This document shows, in pieces, positions 52,538-61,476 of a stretch of 64,000 nucleotides of DNA. The notes beneath the pieces are model-generated. The model did no database searches. It had not been told where the DNA came from and worked only from the letters and a program-made list of their open reading frames with translations. Every line of letters begins with the position of its first letter. Positions within the stretch are counted from its first letter, which is position 1. Origin of the DNA: an uncultured Eubacteriales bacterium (GTDB taxonomy: Bacteria > Bacillota > Clostridia > Christensenellales > CAG-138); assembly GCA_900549955.1 (NCBI GenBank), contig URQH01000005.1:1-64000 (forward strand). Reading direction: 5' to 3'. The position numbers were made by a program, and so were the translations under genes.

Positions 52538-54532
52538 TCAATTCATGACGATGTGGGAAAACCGGGCCGTATACCGTTCCTGCGCCGCTTGCAAAAGCTG
52601 CTCGTTGCCGGCCGTCGGCCGCTCCAGCACGTCGTGCGCCGCTTCGGCCGCCTGTTGCAGCAGCGCCGTATCCACGTCCAGACTCACGCCGCTCTCGCCG
52701 TGCTGCCGGGTACCGAAAAAGTCGCCCGGTCCGCGCTGCGCCAGGTCGTGCTCTGCAATCACAAAGCCGTCGTGCGTCGTCGTCATGACCGACAGGCGCT
52801 CCAGCGCCGTCTCGCTGCCGCTGTCCGACAGCAAAAAGCAATACGCCTGCGCGTCGGAACGGCCCACGCGGCCGCGCAACTGGTGCAGCTGCGCCAGCCC
52901 AAACCGATCCGCGCCCTCGACGACCATGATCGATGCGTTTGGCACGTGCACGCCCACCTCGATGACCGTGGTCGTGACGAGGATCCCCACCTCGCCTCGA
53001 CGGAACGCCTCGATGGCCGCCTCTTTTTCGGCCGGGCGCATCCGCCCGTGCAACAGGCCGATACGCGCGCCCGGCAGACGCTTTTGCAGCTCGGCATACA
53101 GTTCCTCCGCGCTGCGGCCGTTTGTCGTTTCGGTCGCATCAATAAACGGGCAGACGACATACGACTGGACGCCCTGCGCCGCCTGCCGCGCCAGATAGGC
53201 ATACATATCCTCGCGGCGGTGCTCCGGAATGAAGCTCGTCCGGACCGGCTTTCGCCCGGGCGGCAGCTCGTCCAGTATCGACACGTCCAGATCGCCGTAC
53301 AGCAGCAGGGCAAGCGTCCGCGGGATCGGCGTTGCGCTCATGACCAGTACGTCCGGCCGCACGCCCTTGTCGGCAATCGCCGCGCGCTGCGCCACGCCAA
53401 AGCGATGCTGCTCGTCCGTCACCACGAGTCCCAGCCGCTGAAAGCGAACGTCTTCCTGCAACAGCGCATGCGTCCCAACGACGGCCAGCGCCCTGCCGGA
53501 CGCAATCTGCCTGAGCAGCTCCGCGCGCCTTTTGCGCGGCAGGCCGCCGCGCAAAAGGCACACGGCGTCCCCAAAAATGGCGCGCAATGTCTCATAGTGC
53601 TGGCCGGCCAGGATCTCCGTCGGCGCCATCAGCACGCCCTGATATCCGTTTGCACACGCCACGCACAGCGCATACAGCGCCACGGCCGTCTTGCCGGAGC
53701 CAACATCGCCCTGCAAGAGCCGGTTCATCGGCGACGGCGCCGCCATATCCCCTGCGATCTCCTCCATGACGCGCAGCTGCGCCCCCGTCGGCGCAAACGG
53801 CAACTTTTGCAAATATCGCTCGCGCACGCCGCGGCAGTCGAACGAGATGCCGGTGTGGCGCCGGCGCTCCTGCTTTTGCAGCTCGACATTCAGCAGGTAG
53901 TACAGCACGTCCTGAAACGCCAGCCGCCGGCGCGCGCCGGACAGCGCCTCGCGCGACGCAGGGTGATGCGCGTCAAGCAGCGCCTGCTGCAGCGGGCAGA
54001 GCGCGTAGCGGTCCAGCAGCGCCTGTGGGAACGGGTCGTGGAGTTCGTGCACGGCCGGCAGCGCACGCTCCACCGCCTCCCGCAGCGCCCGCTGCGTAAG
54101 CCCCTGCGCCAGCGGGTAGACGGGCAATAACCCGGGCAATGCCGTCGACAACGACGGGTTGAGCATGGACAGCCCCTTGCGCGCGTCGATGCGGCCACAG
54201 GCCACGGCGGTATCGCCGGCGTGCAGCTGGCCGCGCCGATACGGCTGGTTATACCACTTGAGGCGCAGCTTGCCCGTGCCGTCCGTCGCCTCTGCGCTCA
54301 CGAGCGTGAGGCCGTGAAAATAGGCGCAGGTCGGTTCCGACAGGAGCCGCACGCGCACCGCGCAATCCATTCCATGGCGAAGCACCGCCACGGGCAGCGC
54401 AACAGAATAGTCGCGATAGGTACGCGGCAGATAAAAGAGCAGATCTTCCACCGTGCGCACCCCCAGCCTGGACAGCTGGGCCGCGCGCACCGACCCGATC
54501 CCCTTGAGCGATTCCACGCCGGATTGCAGCAT
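52538..54532 (-). CDS. recG: ATP-dependent DNA helicase RecG
   Basis: The 664-residue product reverses stalled replication forks and acts on branched DNA. The wedge domain occupies about 1-150, the helicase core carries Walker A LLQGDVGSGKTAVA (about 278-288), the DEQH box VVTDEQHRFG and motif VI HQLRGRVGRSDAQAYC. The C-terminus has the RecG-specific QRGPGDFFGTRQHG. Length is slightly below average. The ATG lies only 13 nt after a terminator-like hairpin. Confidence 0.97.
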   Translation of the reverse strand: MLQSGVESLKGIGSVRAAQLSRLGVRTVEDLLFYLPRTYRDYSVALPVAVLRHGMDCAVRVRLLSEPTCAYFHGLTLVSAEATDGTGKLRLKWYNQPYRRGQLHAGDTAVACGRIDARKGLSMLNPSLSTALPGLLPVYPLAQGLTQRALREAVERALPAVHELHDPFPQALLDRYALCPLQQALLDAHHPASREALSGARRRLAFQDVLYYLLNVELQKQERRRHTGISFDCRGVRERYLQKLPFAPTGAQLRVMEEIAGDMAAPSPMNRLLQGDVGSGKTAVALYALCVACANGYQGVLMAPTEILAGQHYETLRAIFGDAVCLLRGGLPRKRRAELLRQIASGRALAVVGTHALLQEDVRFQRLGLVVTDEQHRFGVAQRAAIADKGVRPDVLVMSATPIPRTLALLLYGDLDVSILDELPPGRKPVRTSFIPEHRREDMYAYLARQAAQGVQSYVVCPFIDATETTNGRSAEELYAELQKRLPGARIGLLHGRMRPAEKEAAIEAFRRGEVGILVTTTVIEVGVHVPNASIMVVEGADRFGLAQLHQLRGRVGRSDAQAYCFLLSDSGSETALERLSVMTTTHDGFVIAEHDLAQRGPGDFFGTRQHGESGVSLDVDTALLQQAAEAAHDVLERPTAGNEQLLQAAQERYTARFSHIVMN

Positions 54533-54544
54533 CCATCCACCTCT

Positions 54545-54572
54545 GAAAAAAGCGGGCGGTGTACCCGCCCGC
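54545..54572 (-). terminator. terminator between the DAK2 gene and recG
   Basis: An 8-bp stem GCGGGCGG/CCGCCCGC with a 5-nt loop is followed on the minus strand by six U (54546-54551). It ends 13 nt before the recG ATG, so recG is either read through or attenuated here. Confidence 0.82.
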
Positions 54573-54586
54573 CGACCAGTCTCCGG

Positions 54587-56236
54587 TCACTCGACTGACA
54601 AATAATAATAGTATAAGGGCTGACCCCCGCGTTGCACGATGAATTCCGCATCCGGATATTCCCCCTGTAACTGCTCCATGAGGGCCTGGGCATTCGCCTC
54701 GTCCACCTGTTCGCCATAAAACACGGTGATCGCCGCATCCGGCTCACCCCGCTTTTCGACCATCTTGCGCAGCAGCTCCGCGGTCACGCCGTCCACGGCC
54801 GTGCCGACACAGCACAGGTCGTTGTCCATCAAGCCGATGATATCGCCCTCGGCAATGTCCTCGCCATGAAACTTCGTGTTGCGCACCGCATACGTCACGG
54901 CGCCGCTCACGACTTCGCGGAATGCCTCGGTCATGGCGCGTTCGTTGGCCGACACGTCCACCGCGCCGTTAAACGCCATGGCGGCCGCGATCCCCTGCGG
55001 GATGGTCTTGGTCGGCAGCACGATCACATTGCAGGAGACCAGCTCCGCCGCCTGCTGCGCCGCCAAGATGATGTTGCTGTTGTTCGGCAGCACAAACACG
55101 TTGCGCGCGTTGACCTTGCGAATGGCGCCGGCGATGGTATCGATGCTCGGATTCATGGTCTGTCCGCCGGCGATAACGTAATCCACCAGGAGTTCGTGGA
55201 ACACGCTTTCAATCCCGTCGCCCGCGCTGACGGCGACCATGGCAAACTCCTTCTCATTGCGCTTGCGCTCGGCCTGCAACTCGCGGTTCTGTTCGCGCAT
55301 GTTTTCGATCTTGAGATGGTCCAGCTCGCCAAAGCGCAGCGCCATCTGCAACACCTTGCCGGGCGCGTTGGAATGGACGTGCACCTTGACGATGTCCGCG
55401 TCATAGGCCACGACGACAGAATCGCCCAGCTTCATGAGGTGGTCGCGGAACACATCCAGATCTGCCTCCCGGAATGCCGGATTGAGATGCACGATGAAAA
55501 ACTCCGTACAATAGCCAAACTCGATGCTCTCTTCCGGAACGCCTTCCATCTCCGCCGCAGCGCCGCCGGATGCAGCCTGCTCCGTTTCGGCCGCTTCCGG
55601 CAAGTCCGGAATTTCGTCCCCGTCCAGCGAGAGCTTAAAGCCCTTGTAGATCGTCAGCAGCCCCTTGCCGCCGGAATCGATCACGCCTGCTTCCTTGAGC
55701 ACGGGCAGCAGCTCCGGCGTCTTGGCAAGCGCGCGCTCGCCGGATTCGATCATCGCATCCACGAGGCCGTACACGTTCGCGCCGCGCGCCGCAAGCTCAG
55801 CCACTTCTTCCGCAATCATGCGCGAAACGGTAAGGATGGTGCCTTCCTTAGGCTTCATCACGGCCTTGTAGGCCGCTTCGCACCCCAGCGTCAGCGCGCT
55901 GGACAGCAGCTGTGCATCCATGACGGAAGCGCCCTTGCAGGCGCGCGAAAAGCCGCGGAACAGCTGGGACAAAATAACGCCCGAATTGCCGCGCGCACCG
56001 CGCAACGCGCCCATGGAGAGCGCATCGGCTACGGTGGACACGTCGGCGTCGTCCGGGATAGATCGCATTTCCTTGACCGCGCTCTGCATGGTCATGGTCA
56101 TATTGGTGCCCGTATCGCCATCGGGCACGGGAAATACATTGAGCGCATCGATCGCCTGCCGGTTGCGCTCAAGCAGCGCGGCGCCCACGACGATCATATC
56201 GCGGAACTGCGCTCCGCTGATAGATACCTGATTCAT
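54587..56236 (-). CDS. DAK2/DhaL-domain protein, fatty acid kinase FakA-like
   Basis: The 549-residue product has an N-terminal DhaL domain with NVFPVPDGDTGTNMTMTM (Mg-ATP-binding aspartates) and RGARGNSGVILSQ, a middle region and a C-terminal domain ending in QRGGQPLYYYYLSVE. This is the FakA/YloV architecture, which phosphorylates fatty acids presented by FakB proteins. No DegV/FakB gene is in the window. It follows an Asp23-family gene by 30 nt, a common pairing in Firmicutes. Confidence 0.93.
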   Translation of the reverse strand: MNQVSISGAQFRDMIVVGAALLERNRQAIDALNVFPVPDGDTGTNMTMTMQSAVKEMRSIPDDADVSTVADALSMGALRGARGNSGVILSQLFRGFSRACKGASVMDAQLLSSALTLGCEAAYKAVMKPKEGTILTVSRMIAEEVAELAARGANVYGLVDAMIESGERALAKTPELLPVLKEAGVIDSGGKGLLTIYKGFKLSLDGDEIPDLPEAAETEQAASGGAAAEMEGVPEESIEFGYCTEFFIVHLNPAFREADLDVFRDHLMKLGDSVVVAYDADIVKVHVHSNAPGKVLQMALRFGELDHLKIENMREQNRELQAERKRNEKEFAMVAVSAGDGIESVFHELLVDYVIAGGQTMNPSIDTIAGAIRKVNARNVFVLPNNSNIILAAQQAAELVSCNVIVLPTKTIPQGIAAAMAFNGAVDVSANERAMTEAFREVVSGAVTYAVRNTKFHGEDIAEGDIIGLMDNDLCCVGTAVDGVTAELLRKMVEKRGEPDAAITVFYGEQVDEANAQALMEQLQGEYPDAEFIVQRGGQPLYYYYLSVE

Positions 56237-56266
56237 TTTCCCTCCATCCAGGTCTGGACGCTCCCG

Positions 56267-56620
56267 TCAGACCCGAATATTCTCCACGTGAATGTTGACA
56301 TATTGCACCTTGAGCCCCGTCATCTCCTCCACGCGGTATTTGACGTTGCTCCGCGTGTTCTGCGCGACCGCGGGCAGCGATACGCCGTACTCCAGCGTCA
56401 CATACAGGTCGATGGCGACCGTGTCAGGCGACAGCAGCGAGACTTTGACGCCGCGCTTGAGATTGTCGCCCCCAAACAGCTCGATGATGGAGTCCCCCGC
56501 CTTTTTGGCGTTCATGCCCACAATGCCATAGTTTTCTACGGCAGCGTAGCCGGCGATGCTGGCGACCAGATCGTCGCTGATGGTAATCTTACCAAGTGCG
56601 TTCACCATTTCAGCAGCCAT
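56267..56620 (-). CDS. Asp23/Gls24 family protein (YloU-like)
   Basis: The 117-residue product contains the Asp23 pattern GKITISDDLVASIAGYAAVENYGI at its start and VKYRVEEMTGLKVQYVNIHVENI at its end. Family members are linked with the envelope and sit next to FakA-like genes. ATG 56620 is chosen because GGAGG lies 7 nt upstream. It is the first gene of the operon. Confidence 0.93.
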   Translation of the reverse strand: MAAEMVNALGKITISDDLVASIAGYAAVENYGIVGMNAKKAGDSIIELFGGDNLKRGVKVSLLSPDTVAIDLYVTLEYGVSLPAVAQNTRSNVKYRVEEMTGLKVQYVNIHVENIRV

Positions 56621-56650
56621 GTTTGTGCCTCCTTCGATCATGATTGTTGT

Positions 56651-56679
56651 ATTATAAACGATACAGTCAAAAAGCGCAA
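56651..56679 (-). promoter_or_regulatory. promoter of the Asp23-FakA operon
   Basis: TTGCGC (56674-56679) and TATAAT (56651-56656) are spaced 17 nt on the minus strand, 31 nt before ATG 56620. Confidence 0.75.
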
Positions 56680-56686
56680 TGCCCGA

Positions 56687-57430
56687 TCAATCCTCGTCCT
56701 CGTCCGGTATCACGGCATTGTGATAGACTTCCTGCACGTCGTCGTTGTCATCCAGCCGCTCCAGGAACCGCTCGATCTTTTCGACCGTCTCCGCGTCGTC
56801 TACGTTGACGGTGTTCTGCGGGATCATGCGTACTTCGGCGGAGATAAACGTGTAACCAGCGGCTTCCAGCGCCTCGCGCACGGCGGAAAAATCAGACGGC
56901 GCGGTATACACCTCAAACGCGTCTTCCATCGCGTTGAAGTCCTCGGCGCCTGCATCAAGCGCCTGCATCATGACCTCGTCCTCATCCAGCAGGGCACTTC
57001 GTTCGATGACGATCAGGCCCTTCTTGTCGAACATCCAGCTTACGCAGCCGCTTGCGCCCAGGTTGCCGCCGCTCTTGTCGAAGATGTGGCGCATTTCCGC
57101 GGCAATGCGGTTGCGGTTGTCCGTGAGCACCTCGACGATGACGGCCATATTGCCCGGGCCATAGCCCTCGTAGGTGATTTCCTCATAGTTGACCGAGCCG
57201 CCTTCGCCCGCCGCCTTCTTGATGGAACGGGTGATGTTGTCGTTCGGCATGTTGTTGGCCTTTGCCTTGGCAATGACGTCGCGCAGCTTGCTGTTGTTGG
57301 CCGGGTCGGCGCCGCCCTCCTTGACGGCGATGGCAATCTCGCGGCCAATCTTCGTAAACACCTTGCCGCGTTGCGCGTCGGTCTTTTCCTTTTTATTTTT
57401 AATGTTTGCCCATTTCGAATGTCCTGACAT
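56687..57430 (-). CDS. YebC/PmpR-family regulatory protein
   Basis: The 247-residue product has the invariant start [20 protein letters not shown] and the core [19 protein letters not shown]. The family acts as a DNA-binding regulator or as a translation factor that relieves ribosome stalling; sequence alone does not decide. The C-terminus is acidic. It is the last gene of a four-gene minus-strand operon. Confidence 0.95.
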   Translation of the reverse strand: MSGHSKWANIKNKKEKTDAQRGKVFTKIGREIAIAVKEGGADPANNSKLRDVIAKAKANNMPNDNITRSIKKAAGEGGSVNYEEITYEGYGPGNMAVIVEVLTDNRNRIAAEMRHIFDKSGGNLGASGCVSWMFDKKGLIVIERSALLDEDEVMMQALDAGAEDFNAMEDAFEVYTAPSDFSAVREALEAAGYTFISAEVRMIPQNTVNVDDAETVEKIERFLERLDDNDDVQEVYHNAVIPDEDED

Positions 57431-57445
57431 AAAATCCTCCTTTGT

Positions 57446-58012
57446 TCAGGTCAGCTTTTGATACCGGTCGCGGAGCGATTGGAGATCCTCCCACGCTTCG
57501 CGCTTCTTTCGCTCGTCCCGCAGCAGCGCCGCCGGGTGATAGGTCGGCAGGATCTGGATACCCGCGCGCTCCTTCCAGTGCCCGCGGTCACGCGTGATGC
57601 GCACATACGGGTCATACAGGTAGCGCGCCGCCACGGCGCCCAGGCAGACGAGGATCCGCGGCCGCACCAGCGCAAACTGCTTTCTCAGATAGGGCAGGCA
57701 CGCCGCCGCCTCGTCGTCCTCCGGGTTGCGGTTCCCCGGCGGGCGACACTTGACGATATTGGCGATGTACACATCCTGCCGCGACAGCCCGATGGAGGCA
57801 AGCATCTGGTTGAGCAGCTGCCCGGCCGGCCCCACAAAGGGCCGCCCCTGCAGATCCTCCTCACGCCCGGGCCCCTCGCCCACCAGCATGATGTCCGCAT
57901 GTGGGTTCCCCTCGCCAAAGGCCGTCAGCGTGCGCGTTTCGCACAGCCGGCAACGCCGGCACGCCGCCACCGCCGCCTCCATTTCCTGCCATCCGCCGTC
58001 AAAAATCTGCAT
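57446..58012 (-). CDS. Fe-S uracil-DNA glycosylase (family 4/5 type)
   Basis: The 188-residue enzyme removes uracil from DNA. The 4Fe-4S ligands are present: CRRCRLC near the N-terminus and the cysteine in IVKCRPPGNRNP, with a further one in ACLPYLRKQFA. The active-site motif is GEGPGREEDLQG, and LPTYHPAALLR is the third motif. It lies 6 nt after the NagB-like gene and 15 nt before yebC. Confidence 0.94.
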   Translation of the reverse strand: MQIFDGGWQEMEAAVAACRRCRLCETRTLTAFGEGNPHADIMLVGEGPGREEDLQGRPFVGPAGQLLNQMLASIGLSRQDVYIANIVKCRPPGNRNPEDDEAAACLPYLRKQFALVRPRILVCLGAVAARYLYDPYVRITRDRGHWKERAGIQILPTYHPAALLRDERKKREAWEDLQSLRDRYQKLT

Positions 58013-58018
58013 GCCCGG

Positions 58019-58687
58019 TCACAGCTGCGCCGCAGCCGCCTCGTCCAGCAGGAACACGACGTTGGCATGCAGCTGCAGATACGTCGCGGGCACCTGCGGG
58101 GTCACCGGCCCGTTCAGAATCTGCCCGGCCATGGCGGCCTTGTCGCCGCCCACCAGGTAGGCGACGATCTTCTGCGCGCCCATGACCGTGCCCAGCCCGA
58201 CGGTCACCACGCGCCCGTCCTGCGTCCGCTCCACATGCGTCACCGGCGCTAGCTCCGGCGCGCCGACGTTGTAAGCAATGCTGCCGTCCGGCCCAACGGC
58301 CAGGAAAGTCAGGTCGATCCCGCCCGCGCGCAAGATGCCGTCTTCATAGTCGGTGCAGGCCACGCTCCAATCCGCCGCCTCCGCATCCGGCGTAAAGCGG
58401 CGCCCGGCGTCGAGATTCACGTGCTCATAAAACAGCGTCTGCATGCGCGACGCGATGGACTGCGCCCCGTCCGCCCGCACGTGTTCCGACAGCGCGAAAG
58501 CCGTGATATCGCTCCAGTCCAGCAGGCCGTCTGCCGTCATGCGGGTCAGCGCGCGATAGACCGGTGCGATGTCCTCCGAATAGTCGAGCCCCAGCACGCT
58601 CATCGGCTTTTCGATCACCTGCGCGGCCAGCAATGTGGCCGCAGCGGCGCCGGCAATGGATTTGTCCCGGTAGACCAATACGCTCAT
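58019..58687 (-). CDS. NagB-like protein with altered catalytic residues
   Basis: The 222-residue product follows glucosamine-6-phosphate deaminase along its length: YEDGILRAGGIDLTFLAVG, then the lid and TVGLGTVMGAQKIVAYLVGG and PATYLQLHANVVFLLDEAAA. The catalytic signature is changed: the DEY base position reads FALSEHV, the loop GxDGHIAFNEP reads GPDGSIAYNVG, so the base aspartate, the relay histidine and the glutamate are lost while D134 remains. It may bind a sugar phosphate without deaminating it. It overlaps the hydrolase gene by 4 nt. Confidence 0.85.
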   Translation of the reverse strand: MSVLVYRDKSIAGAAAATLLAAQVIEKPMSVLGLDYSEDIAPVYRALTRMTADGLLDWSDITAFALSEHVRADGAQSIASRMQTLFYEHVNLDAGRRFTPDAEAADWSVACTDYEDGILRAGGIDLTFLAVGPDGSIAYNVGAPELAPVTHVERTQDGRVVTVGLGTVMGAQKIVAYLVGGDKAAMAGQILNGPVTPQVPATYLQLHANVVFLLDEAAAAQL

Positions 58688-59622
58688 GGCAATTCCCCCA
58701 TCGTTTCCACCGTTTCAAGGAACAGCGCAATGTCGCCGTATACCTCTTCCCGGTTCAGCTCATTTAGTACTTCGTGGCGCGCTTCCGGATAAAGCTTACA
58801 CTCCACCGTATGGCCGGTCTGCCGGAGCCATCCGGCGACCTGCTTCACGCCCTTCCCACCGCGGCCACCCACCGGGTCGCACGCGCCGGAAATCAGCAGA
58901 ATCGGCTTGTCCGGCACGCGAGCCGCCCACTGCGCGCTCGAGATTTCACTCAGCCCGTCGAACAAGTCGCGCATGCCGGCCGCCGTGAACACAAACCCGC
59001 AGCCCTCGTCCGCCACATAGCGATCTACCACGGCGGCGTCGCGTGAAAGCCAGTCGAACGCCGTGCGGCTCCCGCCGACGGCCTTGTTATAGGCGCCAAA
59101 GCTCAGACGGTTCAACAGTTCGCTCGGCTGATCCGGCCCATGGCGCCGGATCTCGCGCCTTGCGAGCCATTTGGCCAAGCCCAGCATCGGGTTTCTGCCG
59201 GCCGTGCCGGAAAAGATATACGCTTCAAAATCCTCGCCGTCGCGTCCCGCATAGGCGCGGGCCAGAAACGACCCCATCGAATGCCCAAACAACACGTACG
59301 GGATGGCCGGGTAGTCGCGCCGGGTCAGGTCCAGCAGCGTCCGCATGTCCTGCAACAGCGCATCCCAACCGTTTTCCACGCCAAAAAACCCGCGCGCCGC
59401 ATCCGGCGTGCTCTTGCCGTGGCCGGCGTGATCCTGACCATAGACCAGCACGCCCTGCGCAGCGAGATAGCGGGCAAACGCATCGTAACGCTCGACATGC
59501 TCCGCCATGCCGTGCGTAATCTGTACGGCGGCGCAGGGATCCTCCGGGATCCACAGCCGGTACCGGGTCGTTCCCAACCCGGTGGCCGACGGAATCCTGC
59601 GATCCTTGACCGTGACTTTCAT
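58684..59622 (-). CDS. alpha/beta hydrolase (monoacylglycerol lipase-like)
   Basis: The 312-residue product has the nucleophile elbow GHSMG (VLFGHSMGSFLARAYAG), the oxyanion region ITHGMAEHVERYDAFA, an acid in LLISGACDPVGGRG and a catalytic histidine in YPEARHEVLNE. This is the Hydrolase_4 (lysophospholipase/monoglyceride lipase) pattern. No signal peptide is seen, so it acts in the cytoplasm. It leads the operon with the NagB-like, UDG and YebC genes. Confidence 0.93.
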   Translation of the reverse strand: MKVTVKDRRIPSATGLGTTRYRLWIPEDPCAAVQITHGMAEHVERYDAFARYLAAQGVLVYGQDHAGHGKSTPDAARGFFGVENGWDALLQDMRTLLDLTRRDYPAIPYVLFGHSMGSFLARAYAGRDGEDFEAYIFSGTAGRNPMLGLAKWLARREIRRHGPDQPSELLNRLSFGAYNKAVGGSRTAFDWLSRDAAVVDRYVADEGCGFVFTAAGMRDLFDGLSEISSAQWAARVPDKPILLISGACDPVGGRGGKGVKQVAGWLRQTGHTVECKLYPEARHEVLNELNREEVYGDIALFLETVETMGELP

Positions 59623-59654
59623 CCAACTTCACTCCATTCTATGCATACGCAATA

Positions 59655-59683
59655 AGTATATCATCGTTTTTCCGAATACTCAA
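59655..59683 (-). promoter_or_regulatory. promoter of the hydrolase operon
   Basis: TTGAGT (59678-59683) and TATACT (59655-59660) are spaced 17 nt on the minus strand, 32 nt before ATG 59622. Confidence 0.75.
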
Positions 59684-59743
59684 TAAGCGTTTGCCTGGCC
59701 AATGAGATTTCTCGAGCTGCTCTCGCGTCACCCACGGTACGTC

Positions 59744-59767
59744 AAAGGGCGGCCGCCCTGGCCGCCC
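59744..59767 (-). terminator. hairpin after the HlyC-type gene
   Basis: GGGCGGCC/GGCCGCCC forms an 8-bp stem with a 5-nt loop on the minus strand, followed only by TTT. Weak as a terminator. Confidence 0.4.
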
Positions 59768-59793
59768 CTTCGCCTCTACGGCACAGCGCACCG

Positions 59794-61134
59794 TCAATCC
59801 TCCGTCTGTTTGGCCGGCTGCGTCTCCCCCAGCCGGCAGACCAGCGTCTGCTCGATGCGATGCTCGGCAATCTCCACCACCTTGATGTGCAGCCCACATG
59901 CGTCGAGCTCGAACTGCGTGCCGTCATCCGGCACCAGGCCATAGCTGCCGAACACAAAGCCTCCAAAGGTGTCGTACTCGTCGGTGGGCAGTGTCACCTG
60001 CAGCTGCTCGCCCACTTCATCCAGCGGCGCCGTGCCGAGGATACGCCACGTGTTTTCGTCCAGCTGCTGGATCTCGGACGGCTCCTCCGGCGCGCTCGTG
60101 TCGTCGTCCAGGTCGCCCACCAACTGCTCCAGCAGGTCGTTCATCGTGACGATGCCCTGCACGCCGCCATATTCGTCGAGCAGCACGGCAAAGTGGTTGC
60201 GCGTCTTCTTCATCTGCCGGAACAGCGCGTCTGCGCGGATGCTCTGCGGCACAAAATAGGCCGGGCGCACCGCCTCGCGCAGGATCGTCTCCCGCGAGCG
60301 GTCCTCGAGACGAAAATAGTCCTTGGCGTTGAGCACGCCGATGATGTCGTCCGCCGTCTCCCCGCACACCGGATACAGCGAGTGCCGGTTTTCCCGGATG
60401 GTCTGGTTCCACTGGTCGACAGTCTCGTCCTCCCACAGCACGACCATGTCGGTGCGGTGGGTCGCAAACTCCTCCACGGCCAGATCGTCAAATTCAAACA
60501 CATTCTGGATCATCATCTGCTCGTCCGCATCGATGACGCCCTTTTCGGATCCGACGTCAACCATCATGCGGATTTCCTCTTCGCTGACCTCGTCGTCCTT
60601 CTCGTTCGGGTCAATGCCCAAAAGGCGCAGCACGGCGTTGGTCGAAACGGTGAGCAGCCACACGATGGGCGCAAACAGCCGGGAGATGAACGCCACCAGG
60701 CCGGAGATCGCCAGCGACAGCTGCTCCGCCTTTTTCATGGCAATGCGCTTTGGCACGAGCTCGCCAAAGATCAGCGTAAAATAGGACAGGATCAGCGTGA
60801 TCAGGATGACCGCAATGGTATTCAGCACGCGGGGGGCAATCGTCACGCCCGCGCCTACGAGCCACTCCACGATGGGATCGGAAAAATTGTCCGCGGCAAA
60901 CGCGCTGCCCAGAAAACCGGACAGCGTAATGGCCACCTGAATCGTGGCGAGAAAGCGCGCCGGCTGATTGGTCAGGCGCGCCAGCCGTATGGCGCGCTTG
61001 TCGCCCTCGGCGGCCAGCTTGGCCAGCCGGTTGTCGTTCATCGAGATGACGGCAATCTCCGCGCACGCAAATACCGCATTACATATGATGAGAATCAGCT
61101 GCAACAGCAGCGATAGCCCTATGGAACTTTCCAA
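59794..61134 (-). CDS. CNNM/CBS-domain protein (HlyC/CorC family)
   Basis: The 446-residue product has an N-terminal CNNM membrane domain with about four hydrophobic segments (ending near residue 175; GELVPKRIAMKKAEQ is conserved), a CBS pair (about 205-330; DDIIGVLNAKDYFRL and YGGVQGIVTMNDLLEQLVGD) and a C-terminal CorC_HlyC domain (about 350-435). Such proteins move or sense Mg2+ or other divalent cations. The start is TTG at 61134 with AGGAGG 6 nt upstream. Confidence 0.93.
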   Translation of the reverse strand: MESSIGLSLLLQLILIICNAVFACAEIAVISMNDNRLAKLAAEGDKRAIRLARLTNQPARFLATIQVAITLSGFLGSAFAADNFSDPIVEWLVGAGVTIAPRVLNTIAVILITLILSYFTLIFGELVPKRIAMKKAEQLSLAISGLVAFISRLFAPIVWLLTVSTNAVLRLLGIDPNEKDDEVSEEEIRMMVDVGSEKGVIDADEQMMIQNVFEFDDLAVEEFATHRTDMVVLWEDETVDQWNQTIRENRHSLYPVCGETADDIIGVLNAKDYFRLEDRSRETILREAVRPAYFVPQSIRADALFRQMKKTRNHFAVLLDEYGGVQGIVTMNDLLEQLVGDLDDDTSAPEEPSEIQQLDENTWRILGTAPLDEVGEQLQVTLPTDEYDTFGGFVFGSYGLVPDDGTQFELDACGLHIKVVEIAEHRIEQTLVCRLGETQPAKQTED

Positions 61135-61155
61135 CGTCGTCCTCCTGTTTGTCGG

Positions 61156-61305
61156 TCACTCGCCGGAAGGGTCGTCCATTTTGACATAGCAAAAAAACAT
61201 GCTCCGCACACGGCAAACGCCACGATACAGATCATGCCGGATCAATACTTCGATGCAATTCGGGCCGATGGCAGCTTCGTTTCCGTCGCTACTGTCGTCG
61301 TCCAT
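61156..61305 (-). CDS. candidate 49-residue leader ORF upstream of the HlyC-type gene
   Basis: The frame from ATG 61305 to a TGA at 61156-61158 starts with five acidic residues in seven (MDDDSSDGNEAA) and contains three cysteines. It fills most of the roughly 200-nt leader between the promoter at 61341-61369 and the TTG start at 61134. Its ribosome binding site is weak and I recognise no homologue, so it may be non-coding leader instead. Confidence 0.3.
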   Translation of the reverse strand: MDDDSSDGNEAAIGPNCIEVLIRHDLYRGVCRVRSMFFCYVKMDDPSGE

Positions 61306-61340
61306 GTTCCGTCAACTGGTTCCCTTCCAAAGTTTTGTTT

Positions 61341-61369
61341 ATTATATCACAGCATTCTCGGCTTGTGAA
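61341..61369 (-). promoter_or_regulatory. promoter of the HlyC-type gene
   Basis: TTCACA (61364-61369) and TATAAT (61341-61346) are spaced 17 nt on the minus strand. It gives an unusually long leader of about 200 nt. Confidence 0.72.
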
Positions 61370-61415
61370 GCCCTGTTTTCCCGGCAAAACCGGCAGATCC
61401 GTTGCACGCCCCGCG

Positions 61416-61444
61416 TTGACAGGGGTTCCCTGGCGGCCTATAAT
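61416..61444 (+). promoter_or_regulatory. consensus promoter of the aminotransferase gene
   Basis: TTGACA (61416-61421) and TATAAT (61439-61444) are perfect boxes spaced 17 nt, 32 nt before ATG 61477. Confidence 0.9.
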
Positions 61445-61476
61445 AATCATATATTCTTTACTGATCGAGGCCTCAG

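Noticed and set aside
59639..59793. Short minus-strand frame between the HlyC-type gene and the hydrolase
   Set aside because: It mostly overlaps the 3' end of the HlyC-type gene, has no ribosome binding site and no hydrophobic or domain pattern.
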